Position numbers and translations under genes: made by a program. A DNA stretch of 64,000 bases from Pseudogulbenkiania subflava DSM 22618 (lineage in GTDB: Bacteria > Pseudomonadota > Gammaproteobacteria > Burkholderiales > Chromobacteriaceae), in contig NZ_FXAG01000003.1 of assembly GCF_900177275.1 (NCBI RefSeq), positions 216,774-280,773 on the forward strand. The letters run 5' to 3'. The notes under the pieces were generated by a model that saw only the letters and a list, made by a program, of their open reading frames with translations, searched no databases and had not been told where the DNA came from. This document shows positions 52,563 to 64,000 of the stretch, piece by piece; position 1 is the first letter of the stretch; the number at the start of each line of letters is the position of its first letter.

Positions 52563-54392
52563 TCATTCAACCGTCACGGATTTGGCCAAATTGCGTGGCT
52601 TGTCGACGTCGGTGCCACGCGCCAAGGCAGCGTGGTAGGCCAGCAGTTGCACCGGGATGGCGTGCACCACCGGGCTCAGCACGCCGACGTGGCGCGGGGT
52701 GCGGATCACGTGCACGCCTTCCGACTCGCTGAAGTGGCTGTCGAGGTCGGCGAAGACAAACAGCTCGCCGCCGCGCGCGCGCACTTCCTGCATGTTGGAC
52801 TTCACCTTTTCCAGCAGGCTGTCGTTGGGCGCAATCACCACCACCGGCATGTTGCTGTCGACCAGCGCCAGCGGACCGTGCTTGAGCTCGCCCGCCGGGT
52901 AGGCTTCGGCGTGGATGTAGGAGATTTCCTTGAGCTTGAGCGCGCCTTCCAGGGCGATCGGGTAATGCAGGCCACGGCCAAGGAACAGCGCGTCGTTCTT
53001 GGCGGCGAACTTGTCGGCCCAGGCCTTGATCTGCGGCTCGAGGTTGAGGGCGTGCTGCACGCTGCCAGGCAGGTGACGCAGCTCGTCCAGGAACTGCGCC
53101 TGCTGCTCGTCGCTGACGCGGCCACGCACCTTGCCCAGCGTCACCGCCAGCGCGAACAGGGCGACCAGCTGGGTGGTGAAGGCCTTGGTCGAGGCGACGC
53201 CGATCTCGGCACCGGCGCGGGTGTAGAACACCAGTTCGGAGGCGCGCGGGATGGCCGATTCGCGCACGTTGCAAATCGACAGTGCGGCAGTGTGGCCCAG
53301 CGACTTGGCGTACTTCAGCGCTTCCATGGTGTCGAGCGTTTCGCCCGACTGCGAGATGGTGACGATCAGGTGCTTGGGGTTGGCCCAGGCGTCGCGGTAG
53401 CGGTATTCGCTGGCGATTTCGACGTCGCACGGCACGCCGGCAATGCTCTCGATCCAGTACTTGGCAGTCAGGCCAGCGTAGTAGCTGGTGCCGCAGGCGA
53501 GGATCTTGACGCCTTCCAGCGTCGGCAGCAGCGCGGCGGCGTTGGGGCCGAACAGCTCGGCCGAGAAACCGGCGTCGAGCACCGCTTCGATGGTGTCGGA
53601 CAGCGCCTTGGGCTGCTCGTGGATTTCCTTCTGCATGAAGTGGCTGTACGGGCCCAATTCGAGCGAAGCCAGCGAGACGTCGGAGACGTGCAAGGCGCGC
53701 TCCACCGGCTGGTCGTCCTTGTCGATCAGCTTGACGCCGTCGCGGGTGATATAGCCCAGGTCGCCCTCTTCCAGGAAGATCACGCGGCGCGTGGCGGACA
53801 GGATAGCGGAGACGTCGGAGGCGATAAAGTTTTCGCCTTCGCCCAGGCCCACCAGCAGCGGGCAGCCCATGCGGGCGCAGATCAGTTCGTCAGGGCGGTC
53901 CAGCGCGATCACGCCGATGGCGTAGGCTCCGGTCAGCTCACGCACGGTACGGCGTACTGCCGCGAACAGGTCGGGCGACGTCTGGTAATAGTGATGCACC
54001 AGGTGGGCGATGACTTCGGTGTCGGTCTGCGACTCGAAGCGGTAGCCCAGGGCGCGCAGCCGCTCGCGCTGCTCTTCGTGGTTTTCGATGATGCCGTTGT
54101 GGACCACGGCGATCTGGCCGTGCGAGACGTGCGGGTGGGCATTGGGTTCGGTCACACCGCCGTGCGTTGCCCAGCGGGTGTGGCCGATACCGACCTGACC
54201 GTCGAGGCCTTCGGCCACGGTCGCGCTTTCCATTTCGGCGACACGGCCGACACGGCGCACGCGGCGGATCTCGTCGCCCGCCAGCACGGCCACGCCGGCC
54301 GAGTCGTAACCACGATATTCGAGGCGCTTGAGGCCATCGACCAAGACCGGAACCACATTACGCGATGCGATCGCGCCGACAATGCCACACAT
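52563..54392 (-). CDS. glmS: Glutamine-fructose-6-phosphate aminotransferase (isomerising)
   Basis: Makes glucosamine 6-phosphate for cell-wall precursors. 609 aa. N-terminal glutaminase domain with nucleophile Cys2 (MCGIVGAIA), [15 protein letters not shown] and [10 protein letters not shown]-like sequence ([16 protein letters not shown]). Two SIS domains follow ([30 protein letters not shown]), ending LAKSVTVE, the conserved end recognised at attTn7. Its ATG overlaps the stop of the DeoR gene (TAATG) with AGGAG upstream. The 3' end is the target of the Tn7-like insertion. Confidence 0.97.
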   Translation of the reverse strand: MCGIVGAIASRNVVPVLVDGLKRLEYRGYDSAGVAVLAGDEIRRVRRVGRVAEMESATVAEGLDGQVGIGHTRWATHGGVTEPNAHPHVSHGQIAVVHNGIIENHEEQRERLRALGYRFESQTDTEVIAHLVHHYYQTSPDLFAAVRRTVRELTGAYAIGVIALDRPDELICARMGCPLLVGLGEGENFIASDVSAILSATRRVIFLEEGDLGYITRDGVKLIDKDDQPVERALHVSDVSLASLELGPYSHFMQKEIHEQPKALSDTIEAVLDAGFSAELFGPNAAALLPTLEGVKILACGTSYYAGLTAKYWIESIAGVPCDVEIASEYRYRDAWANPKHLIVTISQSGETLDTMEALKYAKSLGHTAALSICNVRESAIPRASELVFYTRAGAEIGVASTKAFTTQLVALFALAVTLGKVRGRVSDEQQAQFLDELRHLPGSVQHALNLEPQIKAWADKFAAKNDALFLGRGLHYPIALEGALKLKEISYIHAEAYPAGELKHGPLALVDSNMPVVVIAPNDSLLEKVKSNMQEVRARGGELFVFADLDSHFSESEGVHVIRTPRHVGVLSPVVHAIPVQLLAYHAALARGTDVDKPRNLAKSVTVE

Positions 54393-55183
54393 TATTTTCT
54401 CCTTGAACTGTCAATGGACGAAGGCGCGCAAATCAGCGCGATGCCTTTCGCCCGTATCTTTTCCCTGGCATCCATGGCGAGGGCATCGTCCGTGACCAGG
54501 GTATGAATCCGCTCCCACGGCAACTCCAGATTGGGGATGCGGCGGCCAATCTTTTCCGACTCGACCATGACGATCACTTCGCGTGCCACTTCGGCCATCA
54601 CCCGAGAGAGGCCCACCAGTTCGTTGAAGGTGGTGGTGCCCCGTTCGAGATCGATGCCATCCGCACCGATGAAGAGTTGGTCGAAATCATAGGAACGCAA
54701 CACCTGCTCCGCCACCTGTCCCTGAAAAGACTCGGAATGCGGATCCCAGGTGCCGCCGGTCATCAACAGCGTCGGTTCGTTTTCCAGCTCGCACAGCGCT
54801 CCCGCCACCTTGAGCGAATTAGTCATCACCACCAGCCCGCGCTTGTTGCCGAGCAAGGGAATCATGGCGCTGGTGGTGGTGCCGCTGTCGATGATGACAC
54901 GGTTATGGTCGCGAATCCGCTCTGCAGCGGCGCGGGCAATAGCTATCTTTCGTTGTGAAACCTGTTCGGCATCCTCTTCGATCACCATTTCATTGGGCAG
55001 GGAGACGGCTCCGCCATAACGGCGCAGCAGCAGTCCTCCCGTTTCCAGCAAGGCCAGATCCTTACGGATGGTCACTTCGGATGTTGAGAAACGTTTCGTC
55101 AGCTCGTCGACACTCACCTCGCCACGCTCCTGAACCAGGGCGGCAATGGCATGGCGTCGCTGTTGAGTATTTCGTTTCGTCAT
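54392..55183 (-). CDS. DeoR-family transcriptional regulator upstream of glmS
   Basis: 263 aa. N-terminal DeoR HTH (residues 5-60: [40 protein letters not shown]) and a C-terminal sugar-phosphate sensor domain with [20 protein letters not shown] and [20 protein letters not shown]. It overlaps glmS by one base, so both are made together. The likely role is control of glmS by a sugar phosphate such as glucosamine 6-phosphate (inference). Several beta- and gammaproteobacteria have this arrangement in place of a glmUS operon. Confidence 0.9.
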   Translation of the reverse strand: MTKRNTQQRRHAIAALVQERGEVSVDELTKRFSTSEVTIRKDLALLETGGLLLRRYGGAVSLPNEMVIEEDAEQVSQRKIAIARAAAERIRDHNRVIIDSGTTTSAMIPLLGNKRGLVVMTNSLKVAGALCELENEPTLLMTGGTWDPHSESFQGQVAEQVLRSYDFDQLFIGADGIDLERGTTTFNELVGLSRVMAEVAREVIVMVESEKIGRRIPNLELPWERIHTLVTDDALAMDAREKIRAKGIALICAPSSIDSSRRK

Positions 55184-55317
55184 TCACTTGTTTCGTTTCG
55201 AAAGTTTCGTGATGATAACAGCGTGGAATCTTGCCTGGCAAGATGGAGCAGGAGACGCTCGTCAGTCTTTATATGACACAACCACCTAGGTGTCGCACAG
55301 GAGTCAGTTATCCCAAT

Positions 55318-55364
55318 GAAAACGGCGCCCGGCTTTCTCTTCCAACGGAGAAAACGGGGCGCCG
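55318..55364 (-). terminator. Terminator after glmU
   Basis: CGGCGCCC/GGGCGCCG stem enclosing a smaller hairpin (TTTCTCTTCC ... GGAGAAA), followed on the minus strand by TTTTC. Lies about 30 bp after the glmU stop. Confidence 0.75.
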
Positions 55365-55394
55365 CGTACTCGGTTGGGCACCGAGTGCTAGGGT

Positions 55395-56759
55395 TCAGCC
55401 TTTCTTCTGCGGCCGCTGCCAGCCGGCAACCGTGGTCTGGCGCGCGCGCGCCACGGTCAGCGCCTCGGCCGGCGCAGTTTTGCTGATCACCGAACCGGCG
55501 CCGATGGTGGCGCCATCCTCCACCGTCACCGGCGCCACCAGCATGGTGCCGGAGCCGACGAAGGCATTGTCGCCGATCACGGTCTTGAACTTGTTGACGC
55601 CATCGTAGTTACAGGTCACCGTGCCGGCGCCGATGTTGCTGCCACGACCGATCTCGGCGTCACCGATATAGGTCAGGTGATTGACCTTGCTGCCAAGGCC
55701 GATCTTGCTCTTCTTCACTTCGACAAAGTTGCCGATGTGTACCTGATCGGCCAGGTCGGCACCAGGTCGCAGACGGGCGTAAGGGCCGATCTTGCAGCCG
55801 GCACCGACCACCGCGTCTTCCAGGTGCGAGAACGGCGCGATCTTGCTGCCAGCCGCTACCTTGACGTTCTTCAGCACACAGTGGGCGCCGATGGAGACGC
55901 CCTCGCCCAGCTCGACCTCACCCTCGAACACGCAGCCGACGTCGATGCTGACGTCCTGCCCGTGACGCAGCACGCCACGGATGTCGATGCGCGCCGGGTC
56001 GGCCAGCGTGACGCCGGCTTCCAGCAGGGCACGCGCCTGGTTCTGCTGCAGGATGCGCTCCAGTTCGGCCAGCTGCACCTTGTTGTTGACGCCGGCGGCC
56101 TGCCACGAGGCAGGCACTTTCACACCATGCACGCGCACGCCGTCACGCACCGCCAGTTCGATCACGTCGGTCAGATAGTATTCGCCCTGGGCGTTGCCGT
56201 TGGACAACGCGCTGAGCCAGCCGGCCAGACGGGCATTCGGCAGCACCAGCATGCCGGTGTTGATCTCGCGGATGGCCTGCTGCTCGGGCGCACAGTCCTT
56301 GTCTTCGACGATAGCGCGGATGCTGCCGTCACCATCGCGCACGATGCGGCCGTAACCGGAAGGGTTGTCGAGAACGTCGGTCAGCAATGCGACTTCGTCG
56401 CCGGCGGCCGCCACCAGATCCAGCAGTGTCGACTGGGTAATCAACGGAACGTCGCCGTACAGTACCAGCGTCTTGCCGTCGGCCGGCAAAGCCGACAAGG
56501 CCATCTTCAGCGCGTGCCCGGTGCCCAACTGCTCGGCCTGCTCGGCCCAGCTCACCGCCGTTTCACCGATCACCGCCCGCACCTTGTCGCCGCCGTGGCC
56601 GTAGACCACCACCAGCGTTTCCGGATCGAGTGAGCGGGCGGTGCGGATCACCCGCGCCAGCATCGGTTCGCCCCCGATCGGGTGCAGCACCTTGGGCAGG
56701 GAGGAGTACATGCGCTTGCCTTTGCCGGCAGCGAGAATGACGATACTGAGTCGGGCCAT
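55395..56759 (-). CDS. glmU: Bifunctional GlcNAc-1-P uridyltransferase / GlcN-1-P acetyltransferase
   Basis: Last two steps to UDP-GlcNAc. 454 aa. N-terminal pyrophosphorylase domain with LAAGKGKRMYSSLPKVLHPI, LYGDVPLI and EINTGMLVL; C-terminal left-handed beta-helix with hexapeptide repeats (GVSIGAHCVLKNVKVAAGSK, CKIGPYARLRPGADLADQVH, RGSNIGAGTVTCNYDGVNKF). Length equals E. coli GlmU (456). It lies between the atp operon and the DeoR/glmS pair, with terminators on both sides, so it is transcribed separately. Confidence 0.97.
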   Translation of the reverse strand: MARLSIVILAAGKGKRMYSSLPKVLHPIGGEPMLARVIRTARSLDPETLVVVYGHGGDKVRAVIGETAVSWAEQAEQLGTGHALKMALSALPADGKTLVLYGDVPLITQSTLLDLVAAAGDEVALLTDVLDNPSGYGRIVRDGDGSIRAIVEDKDCAPEQQAIREINTGMLVLPNARLAGWLSALSNGNAQGEYYLTDVIELAVRDGVRVHGVKVPASWQAAGVNNKVQLAELERILQQNQARALLEAGVTLADPARIDIRGVLRHGQDVSIDVGCVFEGEVELGEGVSIGAHCVLKNVKVAAGSKIAPFSHLEDAVVGAGCKIGPYARLRPGADLADQVHIGNFVEVKKSKIGLGSKVNHLTYIGDAEIGRGSNIGAGTVTCNYDGVNKFKTVIGDNAFVGSGTMLVAPVTVEDGATIGAGSVISKTAPAEALTVARARQTTVAGWQRPQKKG

Positions 56760-56785
56760 GAGCGTTGACTATGCGTTAAACAATG

Positions 56786-56812
56786 AAAAAAGGCTGCCAC
56801 AATGTGGCAGCC
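56786..56812 (-). terminator. Rho-independent terminator of the atp operon
   Basis: GGCTGCCAC-ATT-GTGGCAGCC followed by TTTTTT on the minus strand, 31 bp after the atpC stop and before glmU. Confidence 0.95.
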
Positions 56813-56842
56813 TTGCACTATACACGATTTGCTCGCGTGCTT

Positions 56843-57265
56843 TTAGTGGACACGCTTTCTGAGGTAGTCGAGCGCCTTCAGCTCGGCAATCGCCACCGCC
56901 AGAGCGGCGTGGGCTTTTGCCGTGTCGAGGTCGTCGACCGACTTCTTCAACGTTTCCTCGGCGGCACGCTTGGCCTCGTTGGCACGAGCCTCGTCGATAT
57001 CCTCACCGCGAATCGCCGTATCGGCCAGAACAGTGATGTGGGTCGGTTGCACTTCCATCATGCCACCCGACACCGCCACCAGTACCTCGTCCTTGGAGCC
57101 CGGCACTGTCAGACGCAGTACACCGGGCTTGATACGGGTCAGCAGCGGCACGTGTCGCGGATACACACCGATCTCGCCTTCCTGGGCCGGAGCCACGAGG
57201 AATTCTGCCTCACCCGAGTAGATGAGCTGTTCGGTGCTGACCACTTCCACATGCATCTTGGCCAT
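56843..57265 (-). CDS. atpC: F1Fo ATP synthase epsilon subunit
   Basis: 140 aa. N-terminal beta-sandwich (MHVEVVSTEQLIYSGEAEFL, GEIGVYPRHVPLLTRIKPGV) and C-terminal helical hairpin (ANEAKRAAEETLKKSVDDLD). Central-stalk subunit that inhibits ATP hydrolysis. Last gene of the operon, preceded by AAGGAGAG and followed by a strong terminator. Confidence 0.96.
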   Translation of the reverse strand: MAKMHVEVVSTEQLIYSGEAEFLVAPAQEGEIGVYPRHVPLLTRIKPGVLRLTVPGSKDEVLVAVSGGMMEVQPTHITVLADTAIRGEDIDEARANEAKRAAEETLKKSVDDLDTAKAHAALAVAIAELKALDYLRKRVH

Positions 57266-57280
57266 GAGCCCTCTCCTTGG

Positions 57281-58684
<1,404 letters not shown>

Positions 58685-58718
58685 CTAACTCAATAAACTT
58701 TTACAGTCTGTTACCGGC

Positions 58719-59585
58719 TTACACCGCTGCGGCACCGGACACGATTTCGGACAATTCCTTGGTAATCGCTGCCTGGCGCGACTTGTTGTACACGAGTCGC
58801 AGCTGCTTGATGGCGTTACCCGCGTTGTCGGTGGCGGACTTCATCGCCACCATACGGGCAGCCTGTTCGGAAGCCATGTTTTCGGCTACCGACTGGTACA
58901 CCACCGATTCGATATAACGCTTCACCAGGAACTCCATGACGTCGACCGCATTCGGCTCGTAGAGGTAATCCCACGAGTGCGTGTGCTCGACCACCATGTT
59001 GTCCGGGGACAGCGGAAGCAGCTGTTCCAGGGCCGGCTCCTGCTTCATCGTATTGATGAAACGGGAATACACGATGTAGACCGCGTCCAGTTCGCCATCG
59101 GCGTACTGCTTCAACATCACTGTAAGCGGGCCAATCAGTTTGTCCATCTTGGGCACATCGCCCAGATGGACCGCGCTCGCCGTCACGTTCAGGCGGGTGC
59201 GCTGGGCGGCAGAAAGACCTTTCTGACCGAGGCAGCACACGTCGACCTTGACGTCGGCATCTTGCAGTTCTTTCACCTTGGAGAAGAAGCGCTTGAGGAT
59301 GTTGGCGTTCAAACCGCCACACAAGCCCTTGTCCGAGGTAACGACAATGATGCCGGCGCGCTTGATGACGTCGCGACGGGCAAGCAGTGGATGCTCAAGA
59401 TCCGCATTAGCCTGAGCGAGGTGCGCCATGACGGTACGCACCTTCTCGGCGTAAGGACGGGCAGCGCGCATACGCTCTTGCGTTTTGCGCATCTTGGAGG
59501 TTGCCACCATTTGCATCGCGCGGGTGATCTTCTGCGTGTTCTGCACGCTTCGGATCTTGGTGAGAATCTCTTTTCCGACTGCCAT
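58719..59585 (-). CDS. atpG: F1Fo ATP synthase gamma subunit
   Basis: 288 aa, rotor shaft. N-terminal helix [20 protein letters not shown] and C-terminal helix [20 protein letters not shown] form the coiled coil; the Rossmann-like middle holds [20 protein letters not shown]. Between atpA and atpD as usual. Confidence 0.97.
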   Translation of the reverse strand: MAVGKEILTKIRSVQNTQKITRAMQMVATSKMRKTQERMRAARPYAEKVRTVMAHLAQANADLEHPLLARRDVIKRAGIIVVTSDKGLCGGLNANILKRFFSKVKELQDADVKVDVCCLGQKGLSAAQRTRLNVTASAVHLGDVPKMDKLIGPLTVMLKQYADGELDAVYIVYSRFINTMKQEPALEQLLPLSPDNMVVEHTHSWDYLYEPNAVDVMEFLVKRYIESVVYQSVAENMASEQAARMVAMKSATDNAGNAIKQLRLVYNKSRQAAITKELSEIVSGAAAV

Positions 59586-59626
59586 TTCCTGAACCTTTCA
59601 GTTGACTACAACGTTGGCCGAAAGGC

Positions 59627-61171
59627 TCAGTTGAAGCTGTAGCCAGCCTTGAACGATTCGATCGCCTTGGCCAGTACCTTCTCGTGGTCGTCAGACAGGT
59701 TACCGGAGGCGTCGGTTGCCTTCAGAACGTCGGCGTGGTTAGCACGGACGTAGGCCAGGAACGCGGCTTCGAACGCCAGCGCCTTCTTGACCGGCACGTC
59801 TTCGTAGTAACCCTTGTTCACCGCCCACAGCGTCAGCGCCATTTCGGCGGTCGACAGGGTGGCGAACTGCTTCTGCTTCATCAGTTCGGTAACGATCTCG
59901 CCGTGCTGCAGCTGCTTGCGGGTGGCTTCGTCCAGATCGGAAGCAAACTGCGAGAACGCAGCCAGTTCGCGGTACTGGGCCAGCGCCAGACGGATACCGC
60001 CGCCGAGCTTCTTGATCACCTTGGTCTGAGCCGCACCACCGACGCGCGATACCGAGATACCGGCGTTGATGGCCGGACGGATACCCGCGTTGAACAGGTC
60101 GGTTTCCAGGAAGATCTGACCGTCGGTAATCGAAATCACGTTGGTCGGAACGAAGGCGGACACGTCACCAGCCTGGGTTTCGATGATCGGCAGAGCGGTC
60201 AGCGAGCCGGTCTTGCCTTTGACGGCGCCCTTGGTCAGCTTCTCGACTTCGTCTTCGTTGATGCGCGAGGCGCGTTCCAGCAGACGGGAGTGGAGATAGA
60301 ACACGTCGCCCGGATAGGCTTCGCGGCCGGGCGGACGGCGCAGCAGCAGCGAGATCTGACGGTAGGCAACGGCCTGCTTGGACAGGTCGTCGTACACGAT
60401 CAGCGCGTCTTCACCGCTGTCGCGGAAGTATTCGCCCATGGTGCACCCGGAGTACGGTGCAATGAACTGCAGCGCGGCAGCTTCGGAAGCGGCAGCGGCC
60501 ACCACGATGGTGTGACCCATGGCGCCGTGTTCTTCCAGCTTGCGTACCACGTTGGCGATCGACGAAGCCTTCTGGCCGACGGCGACGTAGATACAAATGA
60601 CGCCGGTGCCTTTCTGGTTGATGATCGCGTCCAGAGCCACGGCGGTCTTGCCGGTCTGGCGGTCGCCAATGATCAGCTCACGCTGGCCGCGGCCTACCGG
60701 AACCATCGAGTCGATCGACTTCAGGCCGGTCTGCATCGGCTGGTCAACCGATTTACGGGCGATCACACCCGGAGCGATCTTTTCGATCGGGGAGGACAGC
60801 TTGGCGTTCAGCGGGCCCTTGCCGTCGATCGGCTGACCCAGCGCGTTCACCACGCGACCTACCAGTTCCGGACCGACCGGAACTTCCAGAATGCGGCCGG
60901 TACACTTGACTTCGTCGCCCTCGGAGATGTGCTCGTATTCGCCGAGAATTACGGCGCCCACGGAGTCACGCTCCAGGTTCATGGCGAGGCCAAAGGTGTT
61001 GCCCGGGAATTCGAGCATTTCGCCCTGCATCACGTCTGCCAGGCCATGGACACGAACGATGCCGTCGGTCACGGAGATCACGGTACCTTTGGTACGGGTC
61101 TCGGAGCCTTCGGCCAGGTTCTGGATCTTGGCTTTGATCAGATCGCTGATCTCAGAGGGGTTCAACTGCAT
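59627..61171 (-). CDS. atpA: F1Fo ATP synthase alpha subunit
   Basis: 514 aa, non-catalytic nucleotide-binding subunit. P-loop [20 protein letters not shown]; signature [20 protein letters not shown] terminus [20 protein letters not shown] is the delta-contact helix. 8 bp after atpH. Confidence 0.98.
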   Translation of the reverse strand: MQLNPSEISDLIKAKIQNLAEGSETRTKGTVISVTDGIVRVHGLADVMQGEMLEFPGNTFGLAMNLERDSVGAVILGEYEHISEGDEVKCTGRILEVPVGPELVGRVVNALGQPIDGKGPLNAKLSSPIEKIAPGVIARKSVDQPMQTGLKSIDSMVPVGRGQRELIIGDRQTGKTAVALDAIINQKGTGVICIYVAVGQKASSIANVVRKLEEHGAMGHTIVVAAAASEAAALQFIAPYSGCTMGEYFRDSGEDALIVYDDLSKQAVAYRQISLLLRRPPGREAYPGDVFYLHSRLLERASRINEDEVEKLTKGAVKGKTGSLTALPIIETQAGDVSAFVPTNVISITDGQIFLETDLFNAGIRPAINAGISVSRVGGAAQTKVIKKLGGGIRLALAQYRELAAFSQFASDLDEATRKQLQHGEIVTELMKQKQFATLSTAEMALTLWAVNKGYYEDVPVKKALAFEAAFLAYVRANHADVLKATDASGNLSDDHEKVLAKAIESFKAGYSFN

Positions 61172-61179
61172 GATCTCTC

Positions 61180-61716
61180 CTAATTCTTGAGGCTTGCTGC
61201 CATGGTGTGCAGTTTGCCGCGCACGGACGCGTCGATGACGTCGTCGCCGATCAGCACCCGTACCCCGCCAATCAACTCGGGGGCCACATGCACGTCAAGA
61301 CGCACGGACTTGCCGTACTTCCTGGAAAGCATGCTGGTGAGTTCGGCCGTTTGCTCGTCGCTGAGCGGGAAAGCGCTTTCGACAGTCGCGTCGATGGCAC
61401 CTTCAGCCTCGGCCTTGAGCAGCTCGAACTGTTCGGCGATGAACGGCAGCAACGTCAGGCGACGGTTCTCGATCAGCGTGCCGACGAAGCGTTTGACGTC
61501 TTCGCTGGCGCGCTCGCCGAGTACGCCCAGCATCAGCGCCTCAACCTCTTGTGCGGTATGTTTCGGATTGGTAACCACGTCGGCTACGTCCGGGTTGCTC
61601 ACCATGGCAGCCAGCCAACCGAGAGCCTCGGACCAGGCATCCAGTCGCTGCTGCTCGGTGGCAAGGCTGTATACCGCTTGGGCGTAGGGCCTTGCTACGG
61701 TAATGAGTTCTGCCAT
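61180..61716 (-). CDS. atpH: F1Fo ATP synthase delta subunit
   Basis: 178 aa, peripheral-stalk connector (OSCP-type). N-terminal helical domain [20 protein letters not shown] and C-terminal signature [21 protein letters not shown]. 7 bp after atpF. Confidence 0.96.
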   Translation of the reverse strand: MAELITVARPYAQAVYSLATEQQRLDAWSEALGWLAAMVSNPDVADVVTNPKHTAQEVEALMLGVLGERASEDVKRFVGTLIENRRLTLLPFIAEQFELLKAEAEGAIDATVESAFPLSDEQTAELTSMLSRKYGKSVRLDVHVAPELIGGVRVLIGDDVIDASVRGKLHTMAASLKN

Positions 61717-61723
61717 GAGTTAA

Positions 61724-62194
61724 TTAAAACTCCGCTTTGATGGAGGCAAGCAGTTCAGCGTGCTTGGCCTTGTCGATCTCGTGGCGCAGGATCTTTTCCG
61801 CACCGGCTACTGCCAGCGAAGACACATGCTCGCGCAGGGTCTCCTTGGCACGCAGCACTTCCTGATCGATATCGGACTTGGCTTCAGCAACCAGACGGGC
61901 ACCCTCGGTACGGGCCGTTTCTTTCGCTTCTTCCACGATCTGGGAGGCGCGCTTTTCGGCGGCCATCACGATTTCGGTCGCTTGCTGCTTGGCTTTGCGC
62001 AGCTCGTCGCCGGCACGCTTTTCAGCAGCTTCCAGATCCTGTTTGCCACGCTCTGCCGCGGCCAAGCCATCAGCGATACGCTTGGCACGCTCGTCCATCA
62101 TGTTGGTCAGCGGAGGCCAAACAAACTTCATGGTGAACCATACCAGGATGGCGAAGGTAATCGCCTGGCCCAGTAGTGTCGCGTTGAATTCCAC
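61724..62194 (-). CDS. atpF: F1Fo ATP synthase b subunit
   Basis: 156 aa. One N-terminal membrane helix ([20 protein letters not shown]), then a long charged coiled coil (residues about 32-150) forming the peripheral stalk. Length equals E. coli b (156). Confidence 0.97.
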   Translation of the reverse strand: MEFNATLLGQAITFAILVWFTMKFVWPPLTNMMDERAKRIADGLAAAERGKQDLEAAEKRAGDELRKAKQQATEIVMAAEKRASQIVEEAKETARTEGARLVAEAKSDIDQEVLRAKETLREHVSSLAVAGAEKILRHEIDKAKHAELLASIKAEF

Positions 62195-62244
62195 GCTTGT
62201 TTTCCTCCAGTGTGGTGACTACAACAACCGTTTACGCTTAGGAA

Positions 62245-62532
<288 letters not shown>

Positions 62533-62590
62533 TTATATATCTCCTAAAAGGTATTGCAAGGATGGTTGGTAAAAGGGTTTGAAAAATCGT

Positions 62591-63409
<819 letters not shown>

Positions 63410-63772
63410 TCAATTTTTGATTAGAAGCCCGAACCAGTAGCCGGAAGTGGCTGTCATATATCCACCAAACAGTCCGACTGCGGATAAATCCTTGAAAAAT
63501 ACCAGGGCCGCCCCAAACATCAGGAGAGTGGTGAAAAACTTCACCGCCTCGGCCTTGAAGTGCGCCCTCATCAGCACCGCCGGAGGCTCATGCCGGCGCG
63601 CGAAGGCGATCTTGCCGTAGAGCAGGGCCGGAATAATGGCACACAGCCCGCCAATCATGACCGAAACCGGGAGAATCGGGGTAAAACCGCCGATCACCGC
63701 CGCCACCAGTACCGCCACCAGGGTCAGCATCACCTGCAGGCGCACGACTCGTTTTACTTCCCGATTGATCAT
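63410..63772 (-). CDS. atpI: ATP synthase protein I
   Basis: 120-aa small membrane protein at the head of the atp operon, with four hydrophobic stretches (LQVMLTLVAVLVAAVIGGF, VSVMIGGLCAIIPALLYGKI, FFTTLLMFGAALVFF, GGYMTATSGYWFGLLI). AtpI helps c-ring assembly or ion supply but is not essential in most bacteria. Confidence 0.92.
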   Translation of the reverse strand: MINREVKRVVRLQVMLTLVAVLVAAVIGGFTPILPVSVMIGGLCAIIPALLYGKIAFARRHEPPAVLMRAHFKAEAVKFFTTLLMFGAALVFFKDLSAVGLFGGYMTATSGYWFGLLIKN

Positions 63773-63863
63773 GTCAGCAATGCAAAAAAATCGACCGATT
63801 ATAGGCTTGGGGCTTGATACCAGTCAACAAAATCCCCAATTGACATACCTGCGCCGTTGCGAA

Positions 63864-64000
63864 TCAGGCGCTTGATTTTGCTTGCAGTTTTGCCAGCACG
63901 ACATCCAGCTCGTCGAGACTGGAGTATTCGATCGTCAACTTGCCGTGGCCGCGTGCGCCGTGGCGGATGCTGACGGCGGCGCCGAGCGACTCGGACAGGG
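63864..64000 (-). CDS. parB: Chromosome partitioning protein ParB, C-terminal end only
   Basis: Last 44 codons of a gene entering from the right edge: LSESLGAAVSIRHGARGHGK, LTIEYSSLDELDVVLAKLQA, KSSA. This matches the C-terminal dimerisation domain of ParB/Spo0J (I-E-Y-S-x-x-D-E-L-D). Together with the following atp operon this order is usual near the replication origin of betaproteobacteria. The HTH and ParB/Srx domains lie outside the window. Confidence 0.9.
   Translation of the reverse strand, partial: LSESLGAAVSIRHGARGHGKLTIEYSSLDELDVVLAKLQAKSSA

Overview
The window is 64 kb of a high-GC betaproteobacterial chromosome. The order parB, atpIBEFHAGDC, glmU, deoR-type regulator, glmS, the split hut genes and the general gene content suggest Neisseriales, probably Chromobacteriaceae. 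That assignment is inferred from gene content only; no rRNA gene is present and I do not name a genus.

Region 1 (1-25.5 kb) is mostly ordinary chromosome. It starts with a minus-strand operon of a homoserine dehydrogenase without ACT domain, an aldehyde dehydrogenase and a complete polar amino-acid ABC transporter, which I read as a candidate homoserine-to-aspartate catabolic operon. Next come a divergent yeiE/yeiH pair, a YfcG-type glutathione transferase, hemF, an Lrp regulator facing an EamA exporter, hisC, a DUF1992 protein, azoR facing a LysR regulator, an AraC/EamA pair, part of the histidine-utilisation system (hutC, hutD, hutF, hutG, with HutC operators), a YejK nucleoid protein, two MFS carriers and a DedA protein. 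Two families of dispersed palindromic repeats, plus a possible MITE, fill the larger gaps.

Region 2 (25.5-34.7 kb) is accessory and partly decayed. An intact AraJ/YdhP-type MFS gene sits between a truncated LysR remnant and a dkgB pseudogene with frameshifts and a large internal deletion. Then come an AT-rich gene with a HEPN-like RxxxxH motif, an Mrr-type nuclease with a membrane anchor and zinc ribbon, a small membrane protein and an XRE regulator (a possible defence module). After these lie an orphan gene and a MocR regulator divergent from a flavin/2Fe-2S reductase and a short M24-fold protein.

Region 3 (about 34.7-52.5 kb) looks like a Tn7-like element inserted just downstream of glmS. 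Three spaced 20-bp sites lie at the left end, and three exactly tandem 20-bp copies in inverted orientation lie at the right end, 29 bp from the glmS stop codon. No tnsABCD genes are visible inside. The cargo is a copper/silver-type metal-resistance island on the minus strand: CzcI-like protein, RND efflux C-B-A, small periplasmic proteins, multicopper oxidase, P-type ATPase with two YHS domains, and several small membrane proteins. A nuclease-like protein and a YVTN beta-propeller lie near the left end. No metal-responsive regulator is encoded in it.

Region 4 (52.5-64 kb) is core: glmS, a DeoR regulator overlapping glmS by one base, glmU, a strong terminator, the complete F1Fo ATP synthase operon, and the 3' end of parB.
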